Origin: Bacteroidota bacterium
Lineage (GTDB): Bacteria; Bacteroidota; Bacteroidia; Chitinophagales; Chitinophagaceae
DNA length: 6,441 bases
Assembly: GCA_025361325.1 (NCBI GenBank)
Contig: JANYAL010000269.1
Coordinates: 1 to 6,441 of the forward strand
Direction: 5' to 3'
Part shown: positions 1 to 6,255 of the stretch, piece after piece
Position numbering within the stretch: position 1 is the first letter of the stretch
How the letters are laid out: each line of letters opens with the position of its first letter
Notes under the pieces: model-generated
Database searches by the model: none
What the model saw: only the letters and a program-made list of their open reading frames with translations
Told to the model about the DNA's origin: nothing
Program-made: the position numbers and the translations under genes

Positions 1-1335
1 GCAATCTGGGAACCAAAAGCTGAACAGGCAAAACAATATTCAGAAGGTTTATATGATTATATCGAAGGGTTGAAAAAAGAAGTAAAAAAGCAGGCAGGAC
101 TGAAGGTAGATGCCAACGGCAGCCCTGTAATAGATAAGAACGGAAATGAAGATTTCAAGGAAGATTACCTGGAAGCCTCTACCCGGCTTTTTGAAAAGAA
201 CGGAGAAGGTAAGGTGCTTTACCAGAAATTGAGTGATTACAAGAATCAGATGCTGGGAATAGATCCCGCTATTGATGCAGCTTTTAAAGCTACTTTCCCC
301 GTAGATATGTCCGTCCCTCCCTCTCATTCCGGGAATGCCCGAACGGGTAACGATGTTACGGACTGGACCGCCAGTTATTTTCACATGACGCCTTCCATTG
401 CTGCGCTGACCATGTTGAGCAAATTCCAGAATAATATCAGAAATGCAGAGAACCAGTTAGTAACGTATTGTCACAACCAGATAGGCGCAGTTAAACTGAT
501 ATTCAATAAATTTCAGCCCATTGCTGCAGCCAATTCTACTTACCTGATGCCAGGACAGGAGTTGACTGTAACTGCCGGGGTAGGTGCTTTTAACGATGCT
601 GCAAAACCGGTGATCAGCATCGACGGATCTGCTACATCCCTTAACGAGAACGGCGTGGCAGAAAAAAAATTCAATGTATCCGGAGCAGGGAATCATAAAG
701 TGCATGTTTCCATATCTTATACCAAACCTGATGGAACACAGGACCATCTGGAAAAGGATATTGATTACACGGTGGGTGTACCGGGTGGCGCTGCGGTGAT
801 GCTCGATAAAATGAATGTATTCTATATTGGTGTAGAAAACCCGATCACCATTTCCTCGGGAAGTGGTTGGGACAAAACAACAGTAACAGCTGCCGGTTGT
901 TCAATAAGCGGCAGTGGTTCAAACCGTATTGTAACGGTAACTACACCTGGAACAGCCAGTCTAACTGTAAACGCTGACGGACATTCCAGTAAATTCGATT
1001 TCCGTGTTAAAATGATCCCCGACCCCGTATTTAAGGTAGCTTCCGGTAAGCCCCGTATGCCATCCGTAGAATTCAAGAACCAACAATACTGCCGGGCAGA
1101 ACTGGAACACTTTGACTTCGACACCCGTTTTAGTGTAGTAAGCGCAACAGTATATTTCTCAGGTGCCAATTTCTCCAATGTGGCAACTGCACCGTTGAAC
1201 GGGAATTCACTGACACCGCTGGCTTCTTACCTCAACAGGTGTGGCCCCGGCTCTGTGGTTACTTTTGATAACATAAAGGTTACCGGCCCGGGTGGTGCCA
1301 GAACAATTGAAGGAAGATCTTTTGCGTTATATTAA
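1..1335 (+). CDS. gldM: Gliding motility / type IX secretion protein GldM (PorM), 5'-truncated by window edge
   Basis: The frame is open from base 1 to TAA at 1333-1335 (444 codons). GldM proteins usually have just over 500 residues, so about 70-80 N-terminal residues, including the single membrane helix, lie off the left edge; TTG at 70 is not the real start. Family knowledge: GldM pairs with GldL as the proton-driven inner-membrane motor, and its dimeric periplasmic shaft reaches the GldK-GldN ring. Seen in visible residues: a helical first part (about 1-170) with FHMTPSIAALTMLSKFQNN (128-145) and CHNQIGAVKL (157-166), then Ig-like beta domains starting near YLMPGQELTV (181-190). The hallmark AVMLDKMNVFYIGVENPITI (265-284) begins the later domains, followed by RVKMIPDPV (335-343) and RAELEHFDF (365-373). 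gldN follows after 20 bp, the usual order. The assignment rests on recognised motifs and gene order and is very secure. Confidence 0.96.
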   Translation, partial: AIWEPKAEQAKQYSEGLYDYIEGLKKEVKKQAGLKVDANGSPVIDKNGNEDFKEDYLEASTRLFEKNGEGKVLYQKLSDYKNQMLGIDPAIDAAFKATFPVDMSVPPSHSGNARTGNDVTDWTASYFHMTPSIAALTMLSKFQNNIRNAENQLVTYCHNQIGAVKLIFNKFQPIAAANSTYLMPGQELTVTAGVGAFNDAAKPVISIDGSATSLNENGVAEKKFNVSGAGNHKVHVSISYTKPDGTQDHLEKDIDYTVGVPGGAAVMLDKMNVFYIGVENPITISSGSGWDKTTVTAAGCSISGSGSNRIVTVTTPGTASLTVNADGHSSKFDFRVKMIPDPVFKVASGKPRMPSVEFKNQQYCRAELEHFDFDTRFSVVSATVYFSGANFSNVATAPLNGNSLTPLASYLNRCGPGSVVTFDNIKVTGPGGARTIEGRSFALY

Positions 1336-1355
1336 TAAATTAATAATCATTAGCT

Positions 1356-2393
1356 ATGAAGAAGCGGTTGGTAAAATATCTGTTACTGGCGATCTGCCTG
1401 GGCGTATTTGTCAGTGCCGAAGCACAGACAAAGAAAAAACGTACAGCAACAAGGCGTACTACAACACATAGGACAACCAAGACAAGAACAAAGGCTAAGA
1501 TAGTTCCTACAGTAGCCGTTACAGATACCATTAAGCCTGTTGCAGTGGTACCTGCACCCGTTTTACCTCCTAATGACAGTCTGCCGATACCTGTGGTCAA
1601 GAAATCCTTACGCCCCGATGAGGCAGTGGAGACAACTGTGTTGAAGGACAGGACACCCCTGGCTTATGAAAATCTACGGGCTGATGATGCTATGTTCCGG
1701 CATAAGATCTGGCGGGAAATAGATACCCGGGAAAAATTGAACCTTCCATTCCGGTATGCCGCCAATGAGAACAATGGAAACCAACGTTTCATATCGATAT
1801 TATTAAAAGCAATTGACGACAGTGCAGTAACTGTCTTTAGCGCCATTGATGACAGGTTTACCACGCCCATGACCAAGTCTGAAGTTGCCAGGGCTATCGG
1901 TGGTGATTCTGTACCTGTTCCCCAATTCGATTCTTTGGGCGCCCAAACGGGTGTCATATACAAAAGGCAGGAGATCAACCTTGACTCTTTCTATAAATTC
2001 AGGATCAAGGAAGAAGTGATCTTCGATAAAGAAAGCTCACGACTGTTCTGGAGGATACTGGGAATTGCCCCCGTCAAGAACGTAATAACCTCGATGGGTG
2101 TGAACCTGGGTGAAACAGAATTGTTCTGGGTGTACTACCCCGATATGCGGCCTATCTTCGCTAAGTATGAAGTGTACAATGGCAAGAACTTCGCCGCACG
2201 AATGAGCTGGGAAGAATTATTCGAAGGACGGATGTTCTACGGGAGGATCATCAAAAGTACAATCGACAATCCCTATGACCTTTTTATCAAGAATTACAAA
2301 AGTTTTGCAGATAATACCATCCTTCAATTACTGGAAGGTGAGAACATCAAAGAAAAGATATTCACCTACGAACAAGATCTCTGGAGTTATTGA
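1356..2393 (+). CDS. gldN: Gliding motility / type IX secretion protein GldN (PorN)
   Basis: GldN is a periplasmic T9SS component that, with the lipoprotein GldK, forms a ring under the outer membrane contacted by the GldM shaft (family knowledge). The 345-residue product has a clear Sec signal peptide: basic MKKRLVK, a hydrophobic core at 8-20, and a probable signal peptidase I site after AEA (23). Residues 25-48 are almost only Lys, Arg, His and Thr, then comes a Pro/Val/Ala-rich linker to about 80. The conserved domain starts near 105: FRHKIWREIDTREKLNLPF (114-132), FISILLKAI (145-153), KEEVIFDKESSRLFWRILGI (218-237), ELFWVYYPDMRPI (255-267), KYEVYNGKNFAARMSWEELF (270-289) and RIIK (297-300). 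ATG at 1356 is chosen because the signal peptide starts there. The AT-rich 20-bp gap after gldM has no Shine-Dalgarno, normal for this phylum, and implies cotranscription. The stop is TGA; a strong terminator follows 22 bp later. Confidence 0.96.
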   Translation: MKKRLVKYLLLAICLGVFVSAEAQTKKKRTATRRTTTHRTTKTRTKAKIVPTVAVTDTIKPVAVVPAPVLPPNDSLPIPVVKKSLRPDEAVETTVLKDRTPLAYENLRADDAMFRHKIWREIDTREKLNLPFRYAANENNGNQRFISILLKAIDDSAVTVFSAIDDRFTTPMTKSEVARAIGGDSVPVPQFDSLGAQTGVIYKRQEINLDSFYKFRIKEEVIFDKESSRLFWRILGIAPVKNVITSMGVNLGETELFWVYYPDMRPIFAKYEVYNGKNFAARMSWEELFEGRMFYGRIIKSTIDNPYDLFIKNYKSFADNTILQLLEGENIKEKIFTYEQDLWSY

Positions 2394-2414
2394 TACAACC
2401 TGGTTACATCATTT

Positions 2415-2447
2415 GAACCCCCCGCTCAACGGGGGGTTCTTTATTTT
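2415..2447 (+). terminator. Rho-independent terminator of the gld operon
   Basis: A perfect 10-bp GC-rich stem, GAACCCCCCG (2415-2424) against CGGGGGGTTC (2430-2439), closes a 5-nt loop CTCAA and is followed by TTTATTTTC. It lies 22 bp after the gldN stop, so it is the natural end of the gldM-gldN transcript. On the opposite strand the stem is followed by only a short, weak A/T stretch, so it probably works mainly for plus-strand transcription. Confidence 0.92.
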
Positions 2448-2480
2448 CAGAATCCCCGGATCTAAGAATCCCCGCTCTTC

Positions 2481-2503
2481 AATACCCGGTACCGGGTATT
2501 TTA
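2481..2503 (+). terminator. Perfect 20-bp palindrome with T-rich tail, possible second terminator
   Basis: AATACCCGGTACCGGGTATT (2481-2500) is a perfect palindrome. As RNA it can fold into an 8-bp stem with a GTAC loop, followed by TTATATA on the plus strand only. It could be a backup terminator for gldN. As DNA it could instead be a dimeric protein-binding site, but no promoter is near. The sequence is certain; the role is inference. Confidence 0.45.
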
Positions 2504-2561
2504 TATACGCTTAAAAAGACTATCTTCATGCTGGTTTTTCATAGGATATTGGATTTAAAAC

Positions 2562-2593
2562 GGGGCCGGATCTCTATCCAGCCCCTCTTTTTT
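2562..2593. terminator. Probable bidirectional terminator between gldN and uvrC
   Basis: GGGGC (2562-2566) pairs with GCCCC (2581-2585) and GGAT (2568-2571) with ATCC (2576-2579) across one C-A mismatch, with a CTCT loop. On the plus strand TCTTTTTTT follows. On the minus strand the same stem is followed by GTTTTAAAT, making it the best candidate terminator for uvrC, 119 bp after its stop. Stem and U-tract quality are good on the plus strand and moderate on the minus strand. Confidence 0.7.
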
Positions 2594-2605
2594 ACCTTGG
2601 TGTAC

Positions 2606-2708
2606 AGGTACCCAAAATACAAGTTTATTATGCTGACGCAGCAGAAATCCCCTGAGATGCTTCGTTCCACAGCATGACAAAACAAACTGGTGTTATTGCT
2701 TCACAATC
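2606..2708. repeat. Interspersed intergenic repeat, copy A
   Basis: Bases 2606-2686 align without gaps to 5259-5339: by hand count 64 of 81 bases are identical and 14 of 17 differences are transitions. After a 1-nt gap the similarity continues at 2690-2708 versus 5344-5362 (about 15 of 19). The unit can fold: TTATGCTG (2628-2635) pairs with CAGCATGA (2670-2677, one wobble), and inner ACG/CGT and AGCA/TGCT pairs extend the stem. On the minus strand it begins 3 bp after the uvrC stop. It contains no gene. Its core, read on the minus strand as TGTCATGCTG...GAAGCATC, resembles a hairpin repeat type I recall from many bacterial genomes. Confidence 0.82.
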
Positions 2709-2711
2709 ACC

Positions 2712-4523
2712 TTAACCTTTATTCACTGCAAAGTATGCGGTTATGAGTTTTGCCCTGGTATTACCAATGATGGCAGCAATATCCGATTCGCTCTTTTGCC
2801 TGATATTCCTGACCGACCTGAATTCCTTTAACAACTGGTTGATGGTGTTCTTACCGATACCCTTTATATTTTGCATCTCATTATTGAACGCACCCTTGCT
2901 CCTGATCTTTCGATGGTAGGCTATGCCGTACTGGTGTACCTCATCCCTGATCCTGCGTACCAGTTTCAGGCTTTCACTGTCCCAGGGTAATTTGATGGAT
3001 TGTGTATCACCCGGAAAGAAGATCTCTTCCTCATTTTTTGCCAGGCCTACCACGGTAATAGTACCCTCCAGTTTCAATGCCCTGATACTTTGCATGGCGG
3101 CGCTTAACTGCCCCTTTCCACCGTCTATGATCACCAGTTGCGGCAATGGTTTGTGTTCTTCCAGCAAACGTTTATATCGCCTGAGAACCACTTCTTCCAT
3201 GGTGGCAAAATCATTGATACCGGTAACAGATTTTACATTATACCTACGGTAATCTGCTTTGCTCGGTTGCCCTTTTTTGAAGCAAACCACTGCCGATACA
3301 GGGAATGTACCGAACAGGTTGGAATTGTCGAAGCATTCGATGTGCAGGGGAACCTCCTGTACATGCAGGTCTTTCTGTAACCCCATCAATACCTGGATCT
3401 TTTCATCCTTTGTACTTGCTTCCAGGTGCAGCATTTTATTTCGCCTCTGTTCTTCCCTGAAGAATTCCACATTTTTCTCGGATAAGGTGAGCAATTTCCT
3501 TTTATCGCCTGTAGCGGGCACCGTTATTCGTATCTCATGTTCAGGATAGCTGATTCTGAAAGGCACAATGATCTCTTTTGCCTCACTGTTGAAACTGCTT
3601 CTTAATGAAGCTGCTGCAAAGGCCAGGATATCAGCAGGGGACTCATCCAGTTTCTTTTCGAGCATGATGGTCTTGGTCTGCACAATGGCACCGGCATTCA
3701 CGGCCAGGTAGTTCACATAAGCGGTATTATCGTCTTCCATGATAGAAAACACATCAAGGGTCCCTATCCTCGTGTTCACCACCGTTGACCTTGCCTGGTA
3801 AGTCCTGAGGTGTTCGATCTTTTTCTGAAATACCGCTGCTTTCTCAAATTCCAGGTTTTTGATATGTTGCTGCATCTCCTGCCTGAAATGATGGATCACG
3901 GTTCCCAGGTTCCCCTTCAGCAGGTTCACCAGCTGATTAAGTTCTTCCTTGTAATCTTCAGCGGTCTGTAAGCCTTCGCAGGGACCTTTGCAGTTTCCGA
4001 GGTGATATTCCAGGCAAACCTTGAATTTCCCTTTTTTGATGTTTTGTTCAGTCAGGTTGAAATTACAGGTACGCAGGCGTATGTTCTGGCGTATGAATTC
4101 AAGCAGCTCCTTAACTTTTTGCACCGACGTAAAAGGCCCAAGGTATTGGGAGCCGTCATTCATCTTGCGCCTTGTAAAGAATACCCGCGGGAATGGCTCT
4201 TTCTTGACGACTATATACGGATAGGTCTTGCTGTCTTTTAAACTGATATTATATTTTGGCTGAAATTCCTTGATGAGTGTGTTCTCGAGCAAAAAAGCAT
4301 CCTGTTCACTGTTGACTATCGTGAACTCTATGTGGTGAATGCGTTTAACCAGCTCCCTTGTTTTTTGCGAAGACTGGTTTTTTGCAAAATAGGAATAGAT
4401 CCTTTTGCGCAGGTTCTTGGCCTTGCCAACATAGAGCAATTCATTCTCGCGGGAGAAATATTTATAGATACCCGGTTGAACGGGGATGGAGCGCGCAATG
4501 GCTGAAAACTCTTTTTGTGTCAT
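2712..4523 (-). CDS. uvrC: Excinuclease ABC subunit C (UvrC)
   Basis: UvrC makes both incisions around a DNA lesion after UvrA-UvrB have located it (nucleotide excision repair, cytoplasm). All expected parts of the 603-residue protein are intact. The GIY-YIG nuclease domain has GIY at 18-20, YVG at 31-33 and catalytic Glu80 (3' incision). A four-cysteine group, C153, C170, C178 and C182 (NCKGPC), matches the site reported to hold an iron-sulfur cluster. The UVR motif that binds UvrB is at about 210-245. The RNase H-like 5' nuclease shows D399 (IECFDNSN), D467 (IIDGGKGQ) and H530 (RDEVHQYGI). C-terminal helix-hairpin-helix motifs begin at IKGIGKNTI (553-561) and near 580. ATG at 4523 gives the usual N-terminus ahead of PGIY. 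The start is 5 bp after the stop of the lipoprotein gene, so the two are cotranscribed; GGAG lies 12 nt upstream, rather far for a Shine-Dalgarno. Confidence 0.99.
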   Translation of the reverse strand: MTQKEFSAIARSIPVQPGIYKYFSRENELLYVGKAKNLRKRIYSYFAKNQSSQKTRELVKRIHHIEFTIVNSEQDAFLLENTLIKEFQPKYNISLKDSKTYPYIVVKKEPFPRVFFTRRKMNDGSQYLGPFTSVQKVKELLEFIRQNIRLRTCNFNLTEQNIKKGKFKVCLEYHLGNCKGPCEGLQTAEDYKEELNQLVNLLKGNLGTVIHHFRQEMQQHIKNLEFEKAAVFQKKIEHLRTYQARSTVVNTRIGTLDVFSIMEDDNTAYVNYLAVNAGAIVQTKTIMLEKKLDESPADILAFAAASLRSSFNSEAKEIIVPFRISYPEHEIRITVPATGDKRKLLTLSEKNVEFFREEQRRNKMLHLEASTKDEKIQVLMGLQKDLHVQEVPLHIECFDNSNLFGTFPVSAVVCFKKGQPSKADYRRYNVKSVTGINDFATMEEVVLRRYKRLLEEHKPLPQLVIIDGGKGQLSAAMQSIRALKLEGTITVVGLAKNEEEIFFPGDTQSIKLPWDSESLKLVRRIRDEVHQYGIAYHRKIRSKGAFNNEMQNIKGIGKNTINQLLKEFRSVRNIRQKSESDIAAIIGNTRAKLITAYFAVNKG

Positions 4524-4528
4524 GGGGT

Positions 4529-5104
4529 TTAGAAGCTCCAGTTAATTCTTTCTTCTTTCTCAACAAAGGAATCCCCCCGGGGCGGTTCGTCAATGGTTCT
4601 TATCCTGCATGATCTGTCACCCAGCCAGGTCAGCTGAAGAATGCTGTTGCTGCCTGTATTCTTTACCATATAGATCCGTTTTACCTTGCCTGTCTGCGGG
4701 TCTATATAAACATCCCAGTGTTTCAGGGTCATGGTATCAGGAAGCGCTGCGGTAGCGTCATAGGTGAACGTGAACGCGTTGATGGTCTGGTCCATGAACT
4801 TTTTCTCGGTGAACAGGGCGGTCAGGTTGCTGGAGTCAATTTCCGGTGTAAGGAATTCCTTAAAGGCCTCATTGAAGTCTGCCGTCTTGAGCCATGCTGA
4901 ATCAGTATGGCCCTTAACCGTAACGTATTTTACGGGGGTAAGCCCCTTGCTGTTGATCTCAAAGATCTGCCCCTTTATATAATCGGTTACCGGAAAGAAC
5001 TTCTCTTTCTCCGTTTCCGGTAACAGCTTTTCACTGGCCGGGGGGGTATTATGGCAGGCCTGTGCAAGTACAACCAACACTATGAAAATAAGATTCCCGC
5101 GCAT
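4529..5104 (-). CDS. Small probable lipoprotein of unknown function, upstream of uvrC
   Basis: I do not recognise a named family for this 191-residue product. The N-terminus MRGNLIFIVLVVLAQAC is a short charged region, a hydrophobic core and a Cys at 17, read as a lipoprotein signal peptide. The lipobox A-Q-A-C is off-consensus at -3 (Ala for Leu), so the lipid anchor is probable, not certain. The mature part is soluble, rich in charged residues, and alternates likely strands and helices. It includes YIDPQTGKVKRIYMVKNTGS (132-151) and later LTWLGDRSCRIRTI (158-171), reminiscent of periplasmic beta-sheet lipoproteins. ATG at 5104 is chosen because the signal peptide needs it and no other in-frame Met precedes Cys17. 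A consensus promoter ends 4 bp before the start. uvrC follows after 5 bp, but nothing in this protein suggests DNA repair; the pairing may be shared transcription only. Confidence 0.75.
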   Translation of the reverse strand: MRGNLIFIVLVVLAQACHNTPPASEKLLPETEKEKFFPVTDYIKGQIFEINSKGLTPVKYVTVKGHTDSAWLKTADFNEAFKEFLTPEIDSSNLTALFTEKKFMDQTINAFTFTYDATAALPDTMTLKHWDVYIDPQTGKVKRIYMVKNTGSNSILQLTWLGDRSCRIRTIDEPPRGDSFVEKEERINWSF

Positions 5105-5108
5105 TCGC

Positions 5109-5139
5109 CAAAATTAACCGGAATATGCCGATATACAAA
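5109..5139 (-). promoter_or_regulatory. Bacteroidota-type promoter for lipoprotein-uvrC unit
   Basis: On the minus strand TTTG (5139-5136), a 19-bp spacer and TAATTTTG (5116-5109) match the Bacteroidota sigma-A consensus TTTG / TAnnTTTG with normal spacing. The -7 box ends only 4 bp before the ATG at 5104, so transcription would start at or next to the start codon. There is no room for a ribosome-binding site, so the message would be leaderless. Consensus and spacing are seen; use as a promoter is inference. Confidence 0.6.
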
Positions 5140-5164
5140 AATCACGCGTTCAGCAGCAAGGAGT

Positions 5165-5184
5165 TTAAGGATTCATTAAGGATT
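5165..5184. promoter_or_regulatory. Tandem direct repeat TTAAGGATT, possible operator
   Basis: TTAAGGATT occurs at 5165-5173 and again at 5176-5184, an exact 9-bp match with 11-bp period, about one helical turn. It lies 25-45 bp upstream of the TTTG box of the lipoprotein-uvrC promoter. That geometry suits a head-to-tail dimeric activator or response regulator. No regulator is identified in the window, so the role is inference from position and spacing alone. Confidence 0.35.
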
Positions 5185-5258
5185 GGCCGGCCCGGTCATT
5201 TCGAACCCTGGGTCAGGAGCAAGTTCGGTTCAATCAGAACGGTGTAAGTAAAGTGAAT

Positions 5259-5362
5259 AGGTGCCCCAAACACAGGCTTATCATGCTAACACAGGAAGAA
5301 TTCCATAGGATGCTTTGTTCCGCAGCATGACAAAACAAAACTTATGTTTTTACTTCACGATC
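5259..5362. repeat. Interspersed intergenic repeat, copy B
   Basis: This is the partner of copy A at 2606-2708, in the same orientation and about 79% identical over an ungapped 81 bases, with the rightmost part (GCATGACAAAACAAA) identical. Perfect 7-bp arms TCATGCT (5281-5287) and AGCATGA (5324-5330) close a hairpin; inside, AACA/TGTT and GGAA/TTCC can pair. On the minus strand the unit begins 8 bp after the stop codon of the beta-barrel gene, the same relative position copy A has after uvrC. No T-tract follows the hairpin in either direction, so it is not an obvious terminator. Confidence 0.82.
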
Positions 5363-5370
5363 CAGCAGCC

Positions 5371-6228
5371 TTAAAATCCTTTGACCAGGCCTACCTTGAT
5401 TCCTGCACTATACAGGTTCTCATTGTAGGCATACTTTTTACTATAGGTGGAGAATAGCTGGTAGCGAAACTGCGGTCCTACTTGCAAGGTGTACCCGCCT
5501 ATTGGGTAATTGATATAGGTCTCAAAACCTGAATTCATGTTCCACCGCCGTAGGAGACTGGGGTCCGAAATATAGCTTTTATAATCTGCAGAAGCCAGGT
5601 AGGCTGAACCGCCAATGACAATACTGGGCTGGATGGAGGCGCCAACATACCAGCTCATTTTCTTACTGTCACCAGCCAGTTTCACAGCAACGCCCACGGG
5701 TAAGGATAACTGGTATGTTTTGTTATGTAGCGCAACGGGTTGTAATCCGGATGAATTAGAATAGGTGGATGACCTTGCAGCGATGAAAGTATTTCCTGTT
5801 GCCGGATCATTCATGAGCAGGGTGGTGAGGATCGGGTGATTGGTCTCATCGGCATGCACGATATAATTGGTATAGTTAAGCTGTGTGCCCCCTTTCAGTA
5901 AGATATTTTTACCCAGGTGATAGGTAAGTCCGATACCAGCTTCCAGGCCCAGTGCCGGTACCTGGCTAACCGTCTTGTCAATGGTCTGGTTCCCCGAAAT
6001 CAGGGTATTCAGCTGAGCCTCATTCTTTACATTGCTTGTCTGGGTGCGGTATCCGATACTGGGCGTGGCATATATCTCCATGGTCATACGTTCCTTCCAG
6101 ATATTGCGCCCGGGCTTGTTGTGCAAGGCGTATGCTTCCATCCAGGCCTTGTCTTCCTGTGAAAAGGTTTTCCCGGCCAGGGCAGTATTGAGGCCTGCAG
6201 CATTGGATGCATCCTTTTTTGTGGCCAT
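5371..6228 (-). CDS. Outer-membrane beta-barrel domain protein, C-terminal part of an interrupted gene
   Basis: The 285 residues after ATG 6228 form a porin-like barrel with no enzymatic motif. A linker (1-30) leads to a segment WMEAYALHNKP (29-39), then MEIYATPSIGYRT (50-62) opens the barrel, as I recall from Chitinophagaceae outer-membrane beta-barrel proteins. Alternating strands follow: LGLEAGIGLTYHL (93-105), ILLKGGTQLNYTNY (109-122), YQLSLPVGVAVKL (172-184), SWYVGASIQPSIVIGGSAYL (192-211) and TLQVGPQFRYQLFS (247-260). The last strand, LYSAGIKVGLVKGF, ends in Phe, typical of outer-membrane proteins. The N-terminus MATKKDASNAAG is no signal peptide and no Shine-Dalgarno precedes it, so 6228 is unlikely to be the natural start. 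The same frame stays open upstream beyond a TAG at 6256-6258. It is best read as the downstream piece of a longer, broken gene. Stop is TAA at 5371. Confidence 0.75.
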   Translation of the reverse strand: MATKKDASNAAGLNTALAGKTFSQEDKAWMEAYALHNKPGRNIWKERMTMEIYATPSIGYRTQTSNVKNEAQLNTLISGNQTIDKTVSQVPALGLEAGIGLTYHLGKNILLKGGTQLNYTNYIVHADETNHPILTTLLMNDPATGNTFIAARSSTYSNSSGLQPVALHNKTYQLSLPVGVAVKLAGDSKKMSWYVGASIQPSIVIGGSAYLASADYKSYISDPSLLRRWNMNSGFETYINYPIGGYTLQVGPQFRYQLFSTYSKKYAYNENLYSAGIKVGLVKGF

Positions 6229-6255
6229 AAGGCCAGCCGGTGTAACAAGCGGTAC

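Larger units (their letters stand above)
2394..2711. other. Convergent intergenic region between gldN and uvrC
   Basis: These 318 bp separate the 3' ends of two converging genes. I see no gene here. The region holds three hairpins in a row (2415-2447, 2481-2503, 2562-2593) and an interspersed repeat copy (2606-2708). A 10-bp direct repeat, AGAATCCCCG, occurs at 2449-2458 and 2465-2474 between the first two hairpins. The short plus-strand reading frame that crosses gldN's end into this region has no start context or recognisable protein features. Confidence 0.8.
5105..5370. other. Intergenic region between barrel gene and lipoprotein-uvrC unit
   Basis: These 266 bp hold no gene. From right to left they carry repeat copy B (5259-5362), a bulged inverted repeat (CGAAC 5202-5206 with GTTCG 5223-5227, and CCTG 5207-5210 with CAGG 5214-5217), a GGCCGGCC palindrome (5185-5192), a tandem 9-bp repeat (5165-5184) and the lipoprotein promoter. 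I find no stem followed by a clear T-tract that would stop transcription from the barrel gene, so some readthrough into the lipoprotein-uvrC unit is possible. Confidence 0.65.

Noticed and set aside
70..72. TTG at 70 as the gldM start
   Set aside because: The frame is open to base 1 with GldM-like sequence, and a protein starting here would lack the required membrane helix.
822..1178. Minus-strand open frame inside gldM
   Set aside because: It lies entirely opposite conserved GldM domains and shows no protein-family features.
2923..3549. Several overlapping plus-strand open frames inside uvrC
   Set aside because: They are shadows of the intact, motif-complete uvrC on the minus strand.
5185..5192. 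GGCCGGCC palindrome as an operator or attachment site
   Set aside because: An 8-bp GC palindrome alone is expected by chance often enough and has no supporting context.
5196..5227. tRNA-like T-loop (GGTTCGAAA on the minus strand)
   Set aside because: The bases flanking the loop do not form a 5-bp T stem, and no anticodon or acceptor arm can be placed around it.
5281..5330. Repeat copy B as an intrinsic terminator of the barrel gene
   Set aside because: The hairpin is not followed by a T-tract in the minus-strand direction; the T-rich stretch lies before the stem.
2606..5362. The two repeat copies as ends of a composite mobile element carrying uvrC
   Set aside because: The copies are diverged by about 21%, there is no transposase or integrase between them, and uvrC is a core gene; placement after separate stop codons fits independent insertions better.
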